Positions 36,894-46,187 of a stretch of DNA of 64,000 bases are shown in pieces (within the stretch, counting starts at the first letter, position 1; every line of letters begins with the position of its first letter). The stretch is from Chryseobacterium sp. ERMR1:04 (GTDB lineage Bacteria > Bacteroidota > Bacteroidia > Flavobacteriales > Weeksellaceae). The position numbers were made by a program, and so were the translations under genes. The notes below the pieces were generated by a model. The model was not told the DNA's origin. It saw nothing but the letters and a program-made list of their open reading frames with translations, and did not search any database. The stretch covers positions 930,001 to 994,000 of the forward strand of contig NZ_LIRF01000003.1 in assembly GCF_001297705.1 (NCBI RefSeq), given 5' to 3'.

Positions 36894-37159
36894 TGAAAGT
36901 AAAAAAGATAATGTATGCCCCAACAGCAGTTACTCAATTTACGTACAGGTTCAATAGAGAAAATAATACAAGTATAGAAAAAGAAAGTGTTGAATACTTA
37001 GACGGTTCTCCTTTTGTAACGATTGATTTTAAAGAAACTAATCAAGATTTAGTGTTTCAATACTCTTATGAATTAGGTAGAATTCAAAACTATTTAGCAA
37101 GAAGAGGAGAAGAATTATTGCCTTTAGATGACTATCCATTCCCTCCTACACAAGAATAG
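36893..37159 (+). CDS. Hypothetical protein, 88 aa (intact copy of a duplicated family)
   Basis: ATG overlaps the TAA of the preceding gene (TAATG). Contains MYAPTAVTQFTYRF, DGSPFVTIDFKETNQDL, QYSYELGRIQ and a YPFPPTQE end. Its decayed copy lies at 33889. The DGSPFVTIDF and YELGRIQ blocks are the conserved cores. Beta-rich and cytosolic. Probably part of the immunity-like cassette with the gene before it. Confidence 0.6.
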   Translation: MKVKKIMYAPTAVTQFTYRFNRENNTSIEKESVEYLDGSPFVTIDFKETNQDLVFQYSYELGRIQNYLARRGEELLPLDDYPFPPTQE

Positions 37160-37313
37160 GTAATTACCAAAAAGCTTTTCTATAACCAGGAAAATAACCC
37201 AGCCAAGGTAATAAGCAAAATAGGATTAGACCATGAAGAATTTATGTGGTAAAATCAAGAAAATGGCTAAATGAAAATAGTATGAATTATCAAAATAGTA
37301 GGTTATAAATAAG

Positions 37314-37885
37314 TTGTTATTTAATTTAACATTAAAATCAAATCCTTATAAAGAAGAGTTCAATTCAGAATATGAGATTTGGGGAGAAGTTGTGTTAGTA
37401 CTTAGCGATCAATCAAAAACAGTTGAAATATTAAATCATCAATGGGATATTCTTGTAGTTTATGAATGGTTTCAAAAAAATAAAGCCATATTGTTAACAG
37501 AATCATTTCCGTTCTATTTTGAAAATGAAAGATGTATTGCAAATTGCAGAGATATTTTATATGAGAAAAACGATTTTAAAGATTTAAATGAAGAAATTGA
37601 GTATTATGATACAATTGAAAATTATTTCTCAAATCATTATTTTAAATTAAAAGGCACAGATAATCCAATACTATGTATCGGATTAAAAATAATAATGGAG
37701 AAATATCGTGGTTTGACATTCAAAAGAAAGAATATCACTTTTATTCTTTTAACATGGATTATTTCATTGAATCTACTAAAGCTGCATTTACAAAATTATT
37801 TAACAAATGGAATAAGATTGATGGAGGTAAAAACTTTAAAGTCCTAAAAAGGATTGCAGAGATTGAAAAGAGTTACAATAATTAA
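37314..37885 (+). pseudogene. Immunity-like gene with a one-base frameshift at an A5 tract
   Basis: Two overlapping frames: 37314-37847 (starting TTG) and 37673-37885. If one A is added to the A5 run near 37686-37690, the product becomes LCIGLKNNNGEISWFDIQ..., fully continuous, and ends at 37885 (about 190 aa). The tail of the first frame past this point (KRKNITFILLTWIISLNLL) is then a spurious read. Acidic alpha-beta protein with a Trp/Tyr-rich centre; related in layout to the gene at 34651. Confidence 0.65.
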
Positions 37886-38006
37886 TTTAATAAACTATTA
37901 ATTAAAAAAAACAATAGATAATGAAGTCAATACTATTTATACTTCATTAGCAATACCTTATTTTAGAAACTTCAAAAACAACATCCCGAACTTAATAAAT
38001 ACATCC

Positions 38007-38540
38007 ATGAATTTTGAAATTTTACAGCAAAGCATTGAAAAGGCCACAAAAAAAGCATTTTTAGAAATATTTAACGCGTACGGCTCCGACTCAATCTATG
38101 CATTTGCCCTGTACAGCGATGAGGGTGCAATGACTGTTTGCCCATCCACCAATACTTTAAAACATTTGGACAGCGCTGATCAGGAAGATTTGACTTATTA
38201 CAAATTTGAACCCGCAGAATGGAAATACGAAATGCAAGGTGCTGACCAGGAATTTAATGAAATTGGCAACCAACTTCGCGCTGAGCTGGATAAAAATGAA
38301 GAGGATAACGAATGGTTTCTCCAATTTCAGAAAACATTGTATGACACCTGTATTAACGTTCTGGAAAAACTAAAAAATGAGAATTTTTTCAAACAAATTA
38401 CAGGAAAAGAGATCTTCTTAACATTTACCGTTTCCGAATATGAATTTGAAAACAACGATATAAAAAATATTATTAACAGGCTCAATGACAATGAGTACAA
38501 CAGTGAATATTTAGATTGGATGAAAACTTGGAGAAATTAG
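38007..38540 (+). CDS. DUF4303-family protein
   Basis: 177 aa. Matches the DUF4303 layout: a helix with FLEIFNAYGSDSIYAFALYSDEGAMTVCPSTNT (19-51), then the EPAEWKYE motif (about 69-76, Trp conserved), and a C-terminal helix-strand unit ending in LDWMKTWRN. DUF4303 proteins are commonly encoded beside polymorphic-toxin genes as immunity proteins. Intact here, with no toxin beside it. Confidence 0.75.
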   Translation: MNFEILQQSIEKATKKAFLEIFNAYGSDSIYAFALYSDEGAMTVCPSTNTLKHLDSADQEDLTYYKFEPAEWKYEMQGADQEFNEIGNQLRAELDKNEEDNEWFLQFQKTLYDTCINVLEKLKNENFFKQITGKEIFLTFTVSEYEFENNDIKNIINRLNDNEYNSEYLDWMKTWRN

Positions 38541-38729
38541 GAATAACCATCCAACGAAGAGCATATCAATTCATTAATATGATTCCTCTACAAAGTAACA
38601 GGATTAAATATCAGTATCTCAAACTAAGCAATCGTGTACTCTTAAAAATTATCATACACCTTAAAAATACAAAACGAGATCCGAAGAACATTTGAAAAAT
38701 AAAAGTTACCAAAAAATAATATTATACAT

Positions 38730-39467
38730 ATGAAAGAAAATACGGTTTTACTTTACCCAAGGCTGGAAAATGTTTTTAAAGACCCATCATTGGGAGTCTA
38801 TTTCAGACCCCTTTTAACAGCTACAATATCCATTGCTGGTAAACCTTACCAAATTCATCTGTTGGGAACAGACGGGCTTTTTTGTGAAGACAAGTTTAAA
38901 TATGCCGAGCAGAACTTCTTTGGGTTCAAGTATAACAATGGATTATACGAGTTTTTAGGGGATCTTAGAGTTTTTGAAGAATATGATAAAGTCCCTGAAC
39001 TCTATGAATTTCTGCAACAGGATTTTTTACTGAATCGGGACCAGTATCTTGCCAACAAAACTACAGATGCTGAATATTTAAAAAGCATTGAACTACAGTT
39101 AAAAAAAGTGTCAAAATTTCAAAACTTATCCAATGCTGAATATTACGCAGAAGCCTTCTATAGCTATGAATTCACAAAATACTATTATGAGAAGTTTGGA
39201 ACCCATCACCATATCTCGGTCATAACAGAAGGCTATGGAAAAAATAAAAAACCGTTCCTGTCTGATAAAGAGGATGCCTTATCCATTCTTGAAGAATTTT
39301 TTATCAACTTAAAGTATAATGTAACATTCGACTATGAAATAAACGAAGAAATGTTTGTCGCCGCAACAGAACGCTATCGATTTATGTCAATTAATGGAGG
39401 TGGTGATATTCTGGCGATGCTGGACCCAACAAAAGACATCGTATATATTCTTGAATATTCATCATAA
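38730..39467 (+). CDS. Hypothetical protein, 245 aa (immunity-like)
   Basis: Begins MKENTVLLYPRLENVFKDPS. Beta-rich N-terminal half (LTATISIAGKPYQIHLLGTDGLFCEDKF), then a helix-rich part, then ERYRFMSINGGGDILAMLDPTKDIVYILEYS. That last motif, a Gly-rich turn followed by ILAMLDP, resembles SUKH/Smi1-like ends, but the family is not certain. Cytosolic and acidic. Confidence 0.6.
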   Translation: MKENTVLLYPRLENVFKDPSLGVYFRPLLTATISIAGKPYQIHLLGTDGLFCEDKFKYAEQNFFGFKYNNGLYEFLGDLRVFEEYDKVPELYEFLQQDFLLNRDQYLANKTTDAEYLKSIELQLKKVSKFQNLSNAEYYAEAFYSYEFTKYYYEKFGTHHHISVITEGYGKNKKPFLSDKEDALSILEEFFINLKYNVTFDYEINEEMFVAATERYRFMSINGGGDILAMLDPTKDIVYILEYSS

Positions 39468-39547
39468 AAGAGACCGCCATTATAGGTAATTAGGGTGTAC
39501 ATTCATTTTAAAAATAGCAAAATCTTCATTTATTCAACTAAAGTTAC

Positions 39548-40345
39548 ATGAAAAATATCCTATTCTGTATGGTCGTAATCCTTACTTCCTGTAATCCTTT
39601 TCCTAAAAAGGATGCGCACCCTGAGGTACCCTTTTTAGAGGATCTCCTTAAGGATGAGACTAAGTTTAAAAAGATCATTGGCACCGAGAATATAAGCGAA
39701 ATTATTTTTCTAAAAGATGATAAAATACTTCTAAAACCAAGCAACAGTGAACTTTCATTTAAAATTATTGATGCCAATAAGACTGTTTATTTTGATCAGG
39801 TAGCAGACTGGAAAAAGCCATTTTATATTGATAAAGCTGGTAATGTATACCTTAACAAACAGAAATATTTTTATCCGGATTATAAAAAACACGAAGATTT
39901 CAAAACGGTTGTTTTCAAAGATAGTTTGGATAAAAAATCAGAACAATTGGGAACAAAATATCCTGACAGCATCAAATTTAAAATGCTAGATGAATTTGAA
40001 ATATCCCTCTTAAAAACATATCATTTAACCCCATGCGAATATACCGTGGTTCATCAAGAACGTTGCAATATATTTGAAATCAGAAACAATACTTTAGTGG
40101 TGAGGCAAACTGAATTATTTAAAAATGATTTTTCTAAATTACCAACTGCTATCCCTAAGTTTGATGACGATGTTTTAATACGCTGGGAAAACGGAAAAAT
40201 GGTAACCCCTATTTATCTGGCCTATCATCAACTGAATACCTATCAATTTAAATGTGATGATATGATGATGCCTACCACCATTAATTTAAATGGAAAGCAG
40301 TATCTATTTACCCACCAATTTGGGTTGTACCTCATTAAAGAATAA
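39548..40345 (+). CDS. Lipoprotein, 265 aa
   Basis: Short signal sequence MKNILFCMVVILTSC with the lipobox at Cys15. The mature part is a beta-sheet-rich, acidic protein with repeated short strands (KILLKPSNSELSFKIIDANKTVYF, KAGNVYLNKQKYFY). The only lipoprotein in this stretch, so it would act at the outer membrane or periplasm. If the cluster is immunity-like, this could protect against a periplasm-acting toxin; inference. Confidence 0.65.
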   Translation: MKNILFCMVVILTSCNPFPKKDAHPEVPFLEDLLKDETKFKKIIGTENISEIIFLKDDKILLKPSNSELSFKIIDANKTVYFDQVADWKKPFYIDKAGNVYLNKQKYFYPDYKKHEDFKTVVFKDSLDKKSEQLGTKYPDSIKFKMLDEFEISLLKTYHLTPCEYTVVHQERCNIFEIRNNTLVVRQTELFKNDFSKLPTAIPKFDDDVLIRWENGKMVTPIYLAYHQLNTYQFKCDDMMMPTTINLNGKQYLFTHQFGLYLIKE

Positions 40346-40389
40346 AATACATTCAGCATTATACCCCTCACAAAAAATATAAAGAACCT

Positions 40390-40851
40390 ATGAGATCTAC
40401 ATTCACAGACGTACAAAAAGAAGAATATGAAAGCTTAGTCATGAGACTGGGCAATGCAGGCGCCAAAAACCCGTCCAGTTGGGCTTCCAGTGAAGTCACA
40501 GAAGGACTCCCACAATTTGCCCGATTTCTAGTCCTTAAGTCTCTATTCGACATTGCAAAATCTACAGACGACAATATTGCTATGGCCGCTGACTTTGATG
40601 ATGAGCTGGATGAAAAATACAATACCATAAAAGATGCCGTGGGAGAGGAAAAATTATTGAGTTTTCTTTCCGCCTACTCCAAAGGTATTATTTACAACGT
40701 CATTGGGCTATTGGACGAAGGAAACCAAGAATCTGACCGGGATAAAATAAGCTGGACCCTGATGAAGACCGATGAAAATTTTGAATCTACAGGACAGATA
40801 ATCCAAGGTCTTCATGAAGATTTTCTAGAATTTGAAGACGAAATAAAATAA
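40390..40851 (+). CDS. Hypothetical helical protein, 153 aa (immunity-like)
   Basis: Begins MRSTFTDVQKEEYESLVMRL; helical throughout, with ASSEVTEGLPQFARFLVLKSL (32-52) and an ISWTLMKTDENFESTGQIIQGLHEDFLEFEDE end (120-151). Cytosolic, acidic. Not recognised. Follows the lipoprotein gene by 44 bases in the same direction. Confidence 0.6.
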   Translation: MRSTFTDVQKEEYESLVMRLGNAGAKNPSSWASSEVTEGLPQFARFLVLKSLFDIAKSTDDNIAMAADFDDELDEKYNTIKDAVGEEKLLSFLSAYSKGIIYNVIGLLDEGNQESDRDKISWTLMKTDENFESTGQIIQGLHEDFLEFEDEIK

Positions 40852-41067
40852 AACAAGGTAACCTATAGATCTCTAATAATGATTATCAATATAGAGATTA
40901 TATAGGAAATACAAGGAATACCAATCATAACACCCCTTTTTTGATTCTTTGAGGAAAAGATTGGACATTCAAACAAACCCATCTCAAAACAACTATAACC
41001 CATTAATAATCAAATCATAAAACACATTAAATACTAATTCAATTAAGTATAAATAATAATTGATGTG

Positions 41068-41104
41068 AAACCGCATAAACGCTCAAAGCGATATGCGGTT
41101 TAAT
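41068..41104 (+). terminator. Hairpin with 10-bp perfect stem
   Basis: AAACCGCATA (41068-41077) pairs with TATGCGGTTT (41092-41101). Only a short T-run follows, so termination is likely but not certain. The rest of 40852-41201 shows no gene. Confidence 0.6.
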
Positions 41105-41201
41105 ATCTTTAAATAGATCCACAACTTCCAATACCTGTTATCGGCATCTTTGAGATATGTTATAAATTGATTAAATTGCAGGCCTCTAAGCTACTTTTAC
41201 A

Positions 41202-41786
41202 ATGTCCAATTTTGAAATGTTTTTCGATTACATTCAAGAAATATCAAGCAAAATGCTGTCAGAAGATGATAAGCTTTTGCTGACTGCGCATTTTAAACCC
41301 AGAAAACTCCGAAAACGACAATATTTCTTACAGGAAGGTGACGTGTGCAAATTTATTGCGTTTATTGTAAAAGGATCTGCCAAGACCTATACAGTAGACG
41401 AAAAAGGGCATGAAAATATATTGAGATTGTCTGTAGAAAATTGGTGGCTTACAGATTTTGAAAGCTTTTACAGATTGATACCGAGCCGCTATCATATTGA
41501 AGCGCTGGAGGAACTGGAGATTCTACAAACAACAAACACGGAAATTGAGGAATTCCTAAAACATATCCCTGCCTTTTCTGCAATGTCCAGCATCATCAAT
41601 CAAAACAACGCCATTGCAGCACAGAAAAGAATGCAGGCTATAAACTATTCGGCTGAAGAGCGCTATGAAGAACTGGTTAAGGTTTATCCTTATTTTCTAC
41701 AGCGATTTCCACAAAATATGATTGCTTCTTATCTGGGATTAACATCTGAAACTTTGAGTAGAATCAAGAAAAACGCTTTAAAATAA
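41202..41786 (+). CDS. Crp/Fnr-family transcriptional regulator
   Basis: 194 aa. Cyclic-nucleotide-binding beta-roll at about 25-110 (RQYFLQEGDVCKFIAFIVKGSAKTY, then WWLTDFESFYRLIPS), central helix, and a short C-terminal HTH (about 165-190: MIASYLGLTSETLSRIKKNALK). The ligand-pocket Arg/Glu of true CRP are not clearly present. Flavobacterial members of this type often sit next to and control an SDR gene, which is what follows here at 42223. Confidence 0.85.
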   Translation: MSNFEMFFDYIQEISSKMLSEDDKLLLTAHFKPRKLRKRQYFLQEGDVCKFIAFIVKGSAKTYTVDEKGHENILRLSVENWWLTDFESFYRLIPSRYHIEALEELEILQTTNTEIEEFLKHIPAFSAMSSIINQNNAIAAQKRMQAINYSAEERYEELVKVYPYFLQRFPQNMIASYLGLTSETLSRIKKNALK

Positions 41787-42097
41787 ATTCCTTTTCGTGG
41801 GGCTTCGCTATCTATTACAACTTTTAAGACGAGCCAACGAAAATCTTCATTTCATGTAACGTAAACGTCCTATTAATGAATATCTGAATCTGCAAAACTT
41901 TGTTGACCTGTTCTCCCTAATATCTCAATTCAGTTTGTTCCAACTTGCAGCTTTTAATTAATTAAAAAATATTTATTAACGGGATTTACACCTTCTCTAT
42001 TCTACACCATTCTGAATTTTTGATTTTTATCTTTTCCATAAATTTCTATTTTACAATCATTTAGTTCATTTATTTGATTTATATCACCGGTTTTAAT

Positions 42098-42109
42098 TGA
42101 CATTTGTCA
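42098..42109. promoter_or_regulatory. Short palindrome upstream of the SDR gene
   Basis: TGACATTTGTCA is a perfect 12-base palindrome about 115 bases before the SDR start. It could be the operator of the Crp/Fnr-type regulator next door. The rest of 41787-42222 shows no gene, only an AT-rich promoter region. Confidence 0.3.
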
Positions 42110-42222
42110 GCTCTCATCAATGATCAATATCAATGTTCAGATTGTTTTGATGCAGCAACTTTGCATGTACTTCAGAACGGAAAAAAATCTGAAGAATTTT
42201 AAAACAATTAATAGTAGAAATC

Positions 42223-42981
42223 ATGAGTAAATTAGAAAACAAGGTAGCAATTGTTACCGGTGCTTCAAAAGGAATAGGTGCAGCCATTGCAAAATACTTC
42301 GCCCACGAAGGTGCAAAGGTTGTAGTAAATTATGCTTCAAGCAAAGAAGCTGCAGAGAACGTAGTAAAGGTGATTACCGATCACGGCGGTGTAGCAATCG
42401 CTGTGCAGGCTGATGTATCCAATGAAGTCGATGTGAGCAGGTTGTTTGAAGAAACCAAAAAAGCTTTCGGAACGCTGGATATTTTAGTAAACAATGCGGT
42501 ATCTCAGGGATATGCAGCTATTGAACAAATTTCGGTGGAGGATTTCCACAAAAGTTTTAATGTCAATGTATTGGGAACTATATTAACCATCCAGTCAGCT
42601 ATGAAACTTTTTGGCGAAAAAGGGGGAAACATCATCAATATCAGTTCGGGTGCAAGTAAATCTCCGCTTCCCAATGCATCTCTATATTCTTCAACCAAGG
42701 CTGCGATAGATGCTTTTACCATTGCATTGTCGAAAGAATTGGGTGCTAAAAATATACGCATTAATTCTATTTTGCCGGGCGCTACCGATACAGAAGGTGC
42801 AACCAGTGCAGGCGTTACTGCGGGAAGTGATTATGAAAAGATGTTTATCGAGAAAACACCGCTTGGCCGTAGAGGAAAGCCTGAAGATATTGCGAAAGCA
42901 GCAGTATTCCTAGCTTCCGATGATGCAGCTTGGATTACAGGTGAGCAGATTTCCGTTTCAGGTGGTATGTATGGTTTTTAG
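42223..42981 (+). CDS. SDR-family oxidoreductase (3-oxoacyl-ACP-reductase-like)
   Basis: 252 aa classical SDR. GASKGIG (13-20), NNAV instead of NNAG (90-93), Ser in INISSGAS (about 141-147), Tyr-x-x-x-Lys as YSSTK (154-158), and the SDR-typical PGATDTEG and ITGEQISVSGGMYGF end. NAD(P)H-dependent; alcohol or ketone substrate unknown. Own terminator at 43017-43052; probably regulated by the upstream Crp/Fnr-type protein. Confidence 0.9.
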   Translation: MSKLENKVAIVTGASKGIGAAIAKYFAHEGAKVVVNYASSKEAAENVVKVITDHGGVAIAVQADVSNEVDVSRLFEETKKAFGTLDILVNNAVSQGYAAIEQISVEDFHKSFNVNVLGTILTIQSAMKLFGEKGGNIINISSGASKSPLPNASLYSSTKAAIDAFTIALSKELGAKNIRINSILPGATDTEGATSAGVTAGSDYEKMFIEKTPLGRRGKPEDIAKAAVFLASDDAAWITGEQISVSGGMYGF

Positions 42982-43016
42982 ATCGTACTTATAATCATAC
43001 ATATCCACTACATATC

Positions 43017-43052
43017 AAAAGCACAGATACTCAAATATCTGTGCTTTTTAGC
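43017..43052 (+). terminator. Rho-independent terminator after the SDR gene
   Basis: AAAAGCACAGATA pairs with TATCTGTGCTTTT, ending in a T-run. Confidence 0.85.
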
Positions 43053-43084
43053 TTTTTGGCAAAACATCTAAATGTAGTACATGA

Positions 43085-43401
43085 CACAGCGTACGCTTTG
43101 GCTGTCTATAATTTCTAAACTTGCTTCTGCATTTTGTCCTCTCTTAACTCGTACTGTCTCTCTTAAATTCGTCAGAAGTAAGTCGAATAATTCCAAATTA
43201 CTCCATTTAGAGTAATAATAGTAAACCAATTGCCATTTGGGATAATTTGAAGGAAGTATTCGCCAACTGACAGCCTGTTTTTACGATATAATAAATAGCA
43301 TTCCAGATAATACATAAATCATGTTTTCGCTTTCTATCATCAAAATCAAGCGTTTTTTTAATAAATTGCCACTGAGTAAGGATTAAGTCTGTTGGATACA
43401 T
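43085..43401 (-). pseudogene. IS5-type transposase N-terminal remnant
   Basis: Begins MYPTDLILTQWQFIKKTLDF and DRKRKHDLCIIWNAIYYIVKTGCQ, the N-terminal part of IS5/IS1182-like transposases. One extra T at the CAG(T)TGG position shifts the frame; after it the frame reads WRILPSNYPKWQLVYYYY and runs to EIIDSQSVR, where the DDE domain should continue but the element is cut off. About 100 of 250 codons remain. The left end AGAGCCTGTTTAAA... lies at about 43476-43493. A non-functional insertion-sequence scar. Confidence 0.7.
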
Positions 43402-43587
43402 CAATTTTTTTGTTTTGCAGCTCTAAATTGACATTTATAATCCAATTAATATCCCTTACTCTTTTTTTATTTACATTTTTAAACAGGCTCTAAGAGGGGG
43501 AATTACAGAAACTAGTTATAAATATAAATGATCAGATGAATATCACTATGCATTGTTTCTCAAGATAATAGTATCTATCTAAGTACT

Positions 43588-43896
43588 GTGACTTTGCATA
43601 AAAATTATAGATTGATAAAAGATGTCTTTAAAGGGATAGAATATTCAGAAGACACTGAACCCATATACAAAAACGACAGAATAAAGGAAATTAATAAAAC
43701 AACCACAATGAATAATCACGGAAAAGTGAGTGTCTCCTACGATTTCCAGATAGTGCAAGAATTTGATAAGTATGAAAACCCTACTGTCATTTACGGTTAT
43801 AATGATACCAGCAGAGTAGAGATTAAATTTGTTAATTTAAAGAATACAAGTATTATTAGTATAGTGTTATTGGCTGGTTATAGCACATATTACTAA
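43588..43896 (+). pseudogene. Possible RHS/YD-repeat toxin fragment
   Basis: 102 codons from GTG to stop. The segment QEFDKYENPTVIYGYNDTSRVEIKFVNLK resembles the YD-repeat core of RHS proteins (EYDKYGNPxxxYGYN...). The N-terminal 60 residues carry a GKVSVSYDFQIVQEF strand typical of the same repeats. The end LLAGYSTYY does not. It looks like a short internal piece of a large RHS polymorphic toxin, left behind. A hairpin (AATGCTG...CAGCATT, 43924-43953) follows. Confidence 0.4.
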
Positions 43897-43968
43897 ATAT
43901 AAATATAACAAAACAATAATTTGGAATGCTGTGCCGCGTAGAGCCAGCATTAGCTTTAATTAAAAAAT

Positions 43969-46044
43969 ATGAATGATACTGATACCATTGTAAGCAAACT
44001 GGAGAATGCTCTCAATATCAAATTAGAGAAAGAAGATACAAAAAGTGAAAACTATTTTTATATTTCCGGCAGATCGAGCTATTTATATCTTTCAAACTTA
44101 AGCTTTGAAAATTTCTCTGCTCTCGAACCTGTTTTCGAAACACTTGAAAAATTGACTTTAATAGAATGCTTGATTGCTGATGGTGAGGACTTGTATCGAA
44201 TGAAGAAGCTGGAAACTCTCATTTTGAAAAAATGTTCAATTTCCATGGAAGGAACTTTTGATTCGGACGTACCCAAAGCTAAGACATCTCCCGGTAATTT
44301 TCGATGTATAGATTTGGAAGACATGATTGTTCCGCATCCCGGTTTTTTCTTACCTGTTTCTAATTATCTTTATGATATCACATTTACTAAATGTACAGTC
44401 AGTAATGTTCATGAATTAAATCTTTTCCCCAAATTACATAGCCTGACCATAGATAATACCAATTTCATTGAGTCAGCAAATGACATTAAACACCAACGAG
44501 AACCAGACAGAATATTCACTTTTTTAACATTTGGGAATATGAAATTGAAGGAATTCGATTTCTTTATTCCAATTTCGGACGGTTTAAAAACTTTAAAGTT
44601 ATACGATTGTGAAGTGGAGAGTTTGAAAAGTATTTGCCTTTTTCCAGATTTAAAAAGACTTTACTTATATCATGGTATAAAAATTAATGATCTCAGTATT
44701 CCTGATAATGATATAAATCCATTTAATTTAGAGGAATGCATCATTGAATCAGGAATACCGTCTTATGATTGGGATCAAGATTCGATAATACCTGATTTTA
44801 ATACAGAACTTCTCTTATCAATCGCTCCATATATCCGAAGTTTAAAAATTGAAGGATGCAGACTCACCAATACGCATTATCTGAAGCATTTTTTGAGATT
44901 AAAGAAACTCCGTTTTGATAAATGTTCCATCGATCTGGAAGATTATTCATCCATTGCCCCACAAATTAAACGGATTGATTTTGACACTGCTGAGATAAAA
45001 AATCAGGAGGCTTTAAGATATTTTACAAAACTAAACTATCTATATTTTTCAGTAGATCGTTTTGAGGATCGAAATTATATAGACGTTGAAAAGCTTTTGC
45101 CTTTGAAAAGAAATCTAAAAAAAATCATTCTTCTGGATACTGATGCTATTCGAAATATTAAACAGATAAAACATTTTACAGCATTAGAAAAGCTTACTAT
45201 CAGAGCAGAATCTGTAGAATTTGCACAGGAAATCCTATCTATGAAATCCCTTAAAGATCTTGAGCTAAGTATTTATATTGAAGAACAGACGCCGGAGATT
45301 GCCAAGCCCATCATTCTGGATTTGCAACATCTGAAAAATGTGGAAAAATTACAGCTTGATACCAATGAGGATTTTTATTTTAAAGGAATCGGTCATTTAA
45401 AATCTTTAAAAATGCTTATTCTATATGATGATGGTGATCTGGAAAGTTTAGCAGCGTTGCCTTCACTTAAAAAGTTAATCATAGAGGTAAATGCAATGGA
45501 TAAGCTTCCTCGTTTAGAACAGGTTAGAGTACTTAACTTATATAGCAGAGGAGAATATTGTGAAATAAATTTACACAATAAATTTCCCAATCTTAAAAAA
45601 CTTGATTTAACTACCTCAGAAAAGCAGAAAATAAGAATCAACGACTTGGAAAAATTAAAAATACTTGTGCTTTCAGGAAGTGATTTTGACGGTATTATAT
45701 CTTTAAAAAATCTTCCTCATCTTGAACAACTGGATCTAAGTAATTGCAGCCTTTCCACAGTATCTAAACTGGATGACCTCACCAATTTAAAAACGCTCAA
45801 TCTGGAAGAGAATCAGATTGAAAACATTGAAGGTTTAGAAAATCTAAAAAAACTGGAACGTCTGAACCTCTATTACAACGAAATCTCTGATGTCAGCATA
45901 TTGAATAAACTGCCCAAACTTCGTGAAGCAAATCTCGCAGGAAACAACATAGAAAAAGAAGATGCTGAAAAACACCTCGACAAACCGGAGGTAGTAACTT
46001 GGTATGGTATGCCTTATGTTCCTTTTCGAATAAGTATTGATTAG
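43969..46044 (+). CDS. Leucine-rich-repeat protein, 691 aa
   Basis: Starts with an acidic helical cap (SKLENALNIKLEKED), then about 20 LRR units with mixed spacing; the C-terminal ones are canonical, such as LPHLEQLDLSNCSLSTVSKLDDLTNLKTLNLEENQIENIEGL (about 585-630) and LYYNEISDVSILNKLPKLREANLAGNNIE. No signal peptide, so cytosolic. The N-terminal 95 residues align with the 107-aa LRR gene at 25924. Most likely a binding protein; possible immunity or sensor role is inference from context. Confidence 0.8.
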   Translation: MNDTDTIVSKLENALNIKLEKEDTKSENYFYISGRSSYLYLSNLSFENFSALEPVFETLEKLTLIECLIADGEDLYRMKKLETLILKKCSISMEGTFDSDVPKAKTSPGNFRCIDLEDMIVPHPGFFLPVSNYLYDITFTKCTVSNVHELNLFPKLHSLTIDNTNFIESANDIKHQREPDRIFTFLTFGNMKLKEFDFFIPISDGLKTLKLYDCEVESLKSICLFPDLKRLYLYHGIKINDLSIPDNDINPFNLEECIIESGIPSYDWDQDSIIPDFNTELLLSIAPYIRSLKIEGCRLTNTHYLKHFLRLKKLRFDKCSIDLEDYSSIAPQIKRIDFDTAEIKNQEALRYFTKLNYLYFSVDRFEDRNYIDVEKLLPLKRNLKKIILLDTDAIRNIKQIKHFTALEKLTIRAESVEFAQEILSMKSLKDLELSIYIEEQTPEIAKPIILDLQHLKNVEKLQLDTNEDFYFKGIGHLKSLKMLILYDDGDLESLAALPSLKKLIIEVNAMDKLPRLEQVRVLNLYSRGEYCEINLHNKFPNLKKLDLTTSEKQKIRINDLEKLKILVLSGSDFDGIISLKNLPHLEQLDLSNCSLSTVSKLDDLTNLKTLNLEENQIENIEGLENLKKLERLNLYYNEISDVSILNKLPKLREANLAGNNIEKEDAEKHLDKPEVVTWYGMPYVPFRISID

Positions 46045-46187
46045 AAAAACGAAAGTTAACAATACCAAAAATAGTTTTTTAAAATTTATTAAATTGCTGA
46101 GTGCCTTAAGTACTCTGTAAACTTGTAAAATTTCAAATAATCTCAAAAAACAATGAAAAAAATAGTACAGCTCATATTGCTGAAAAA

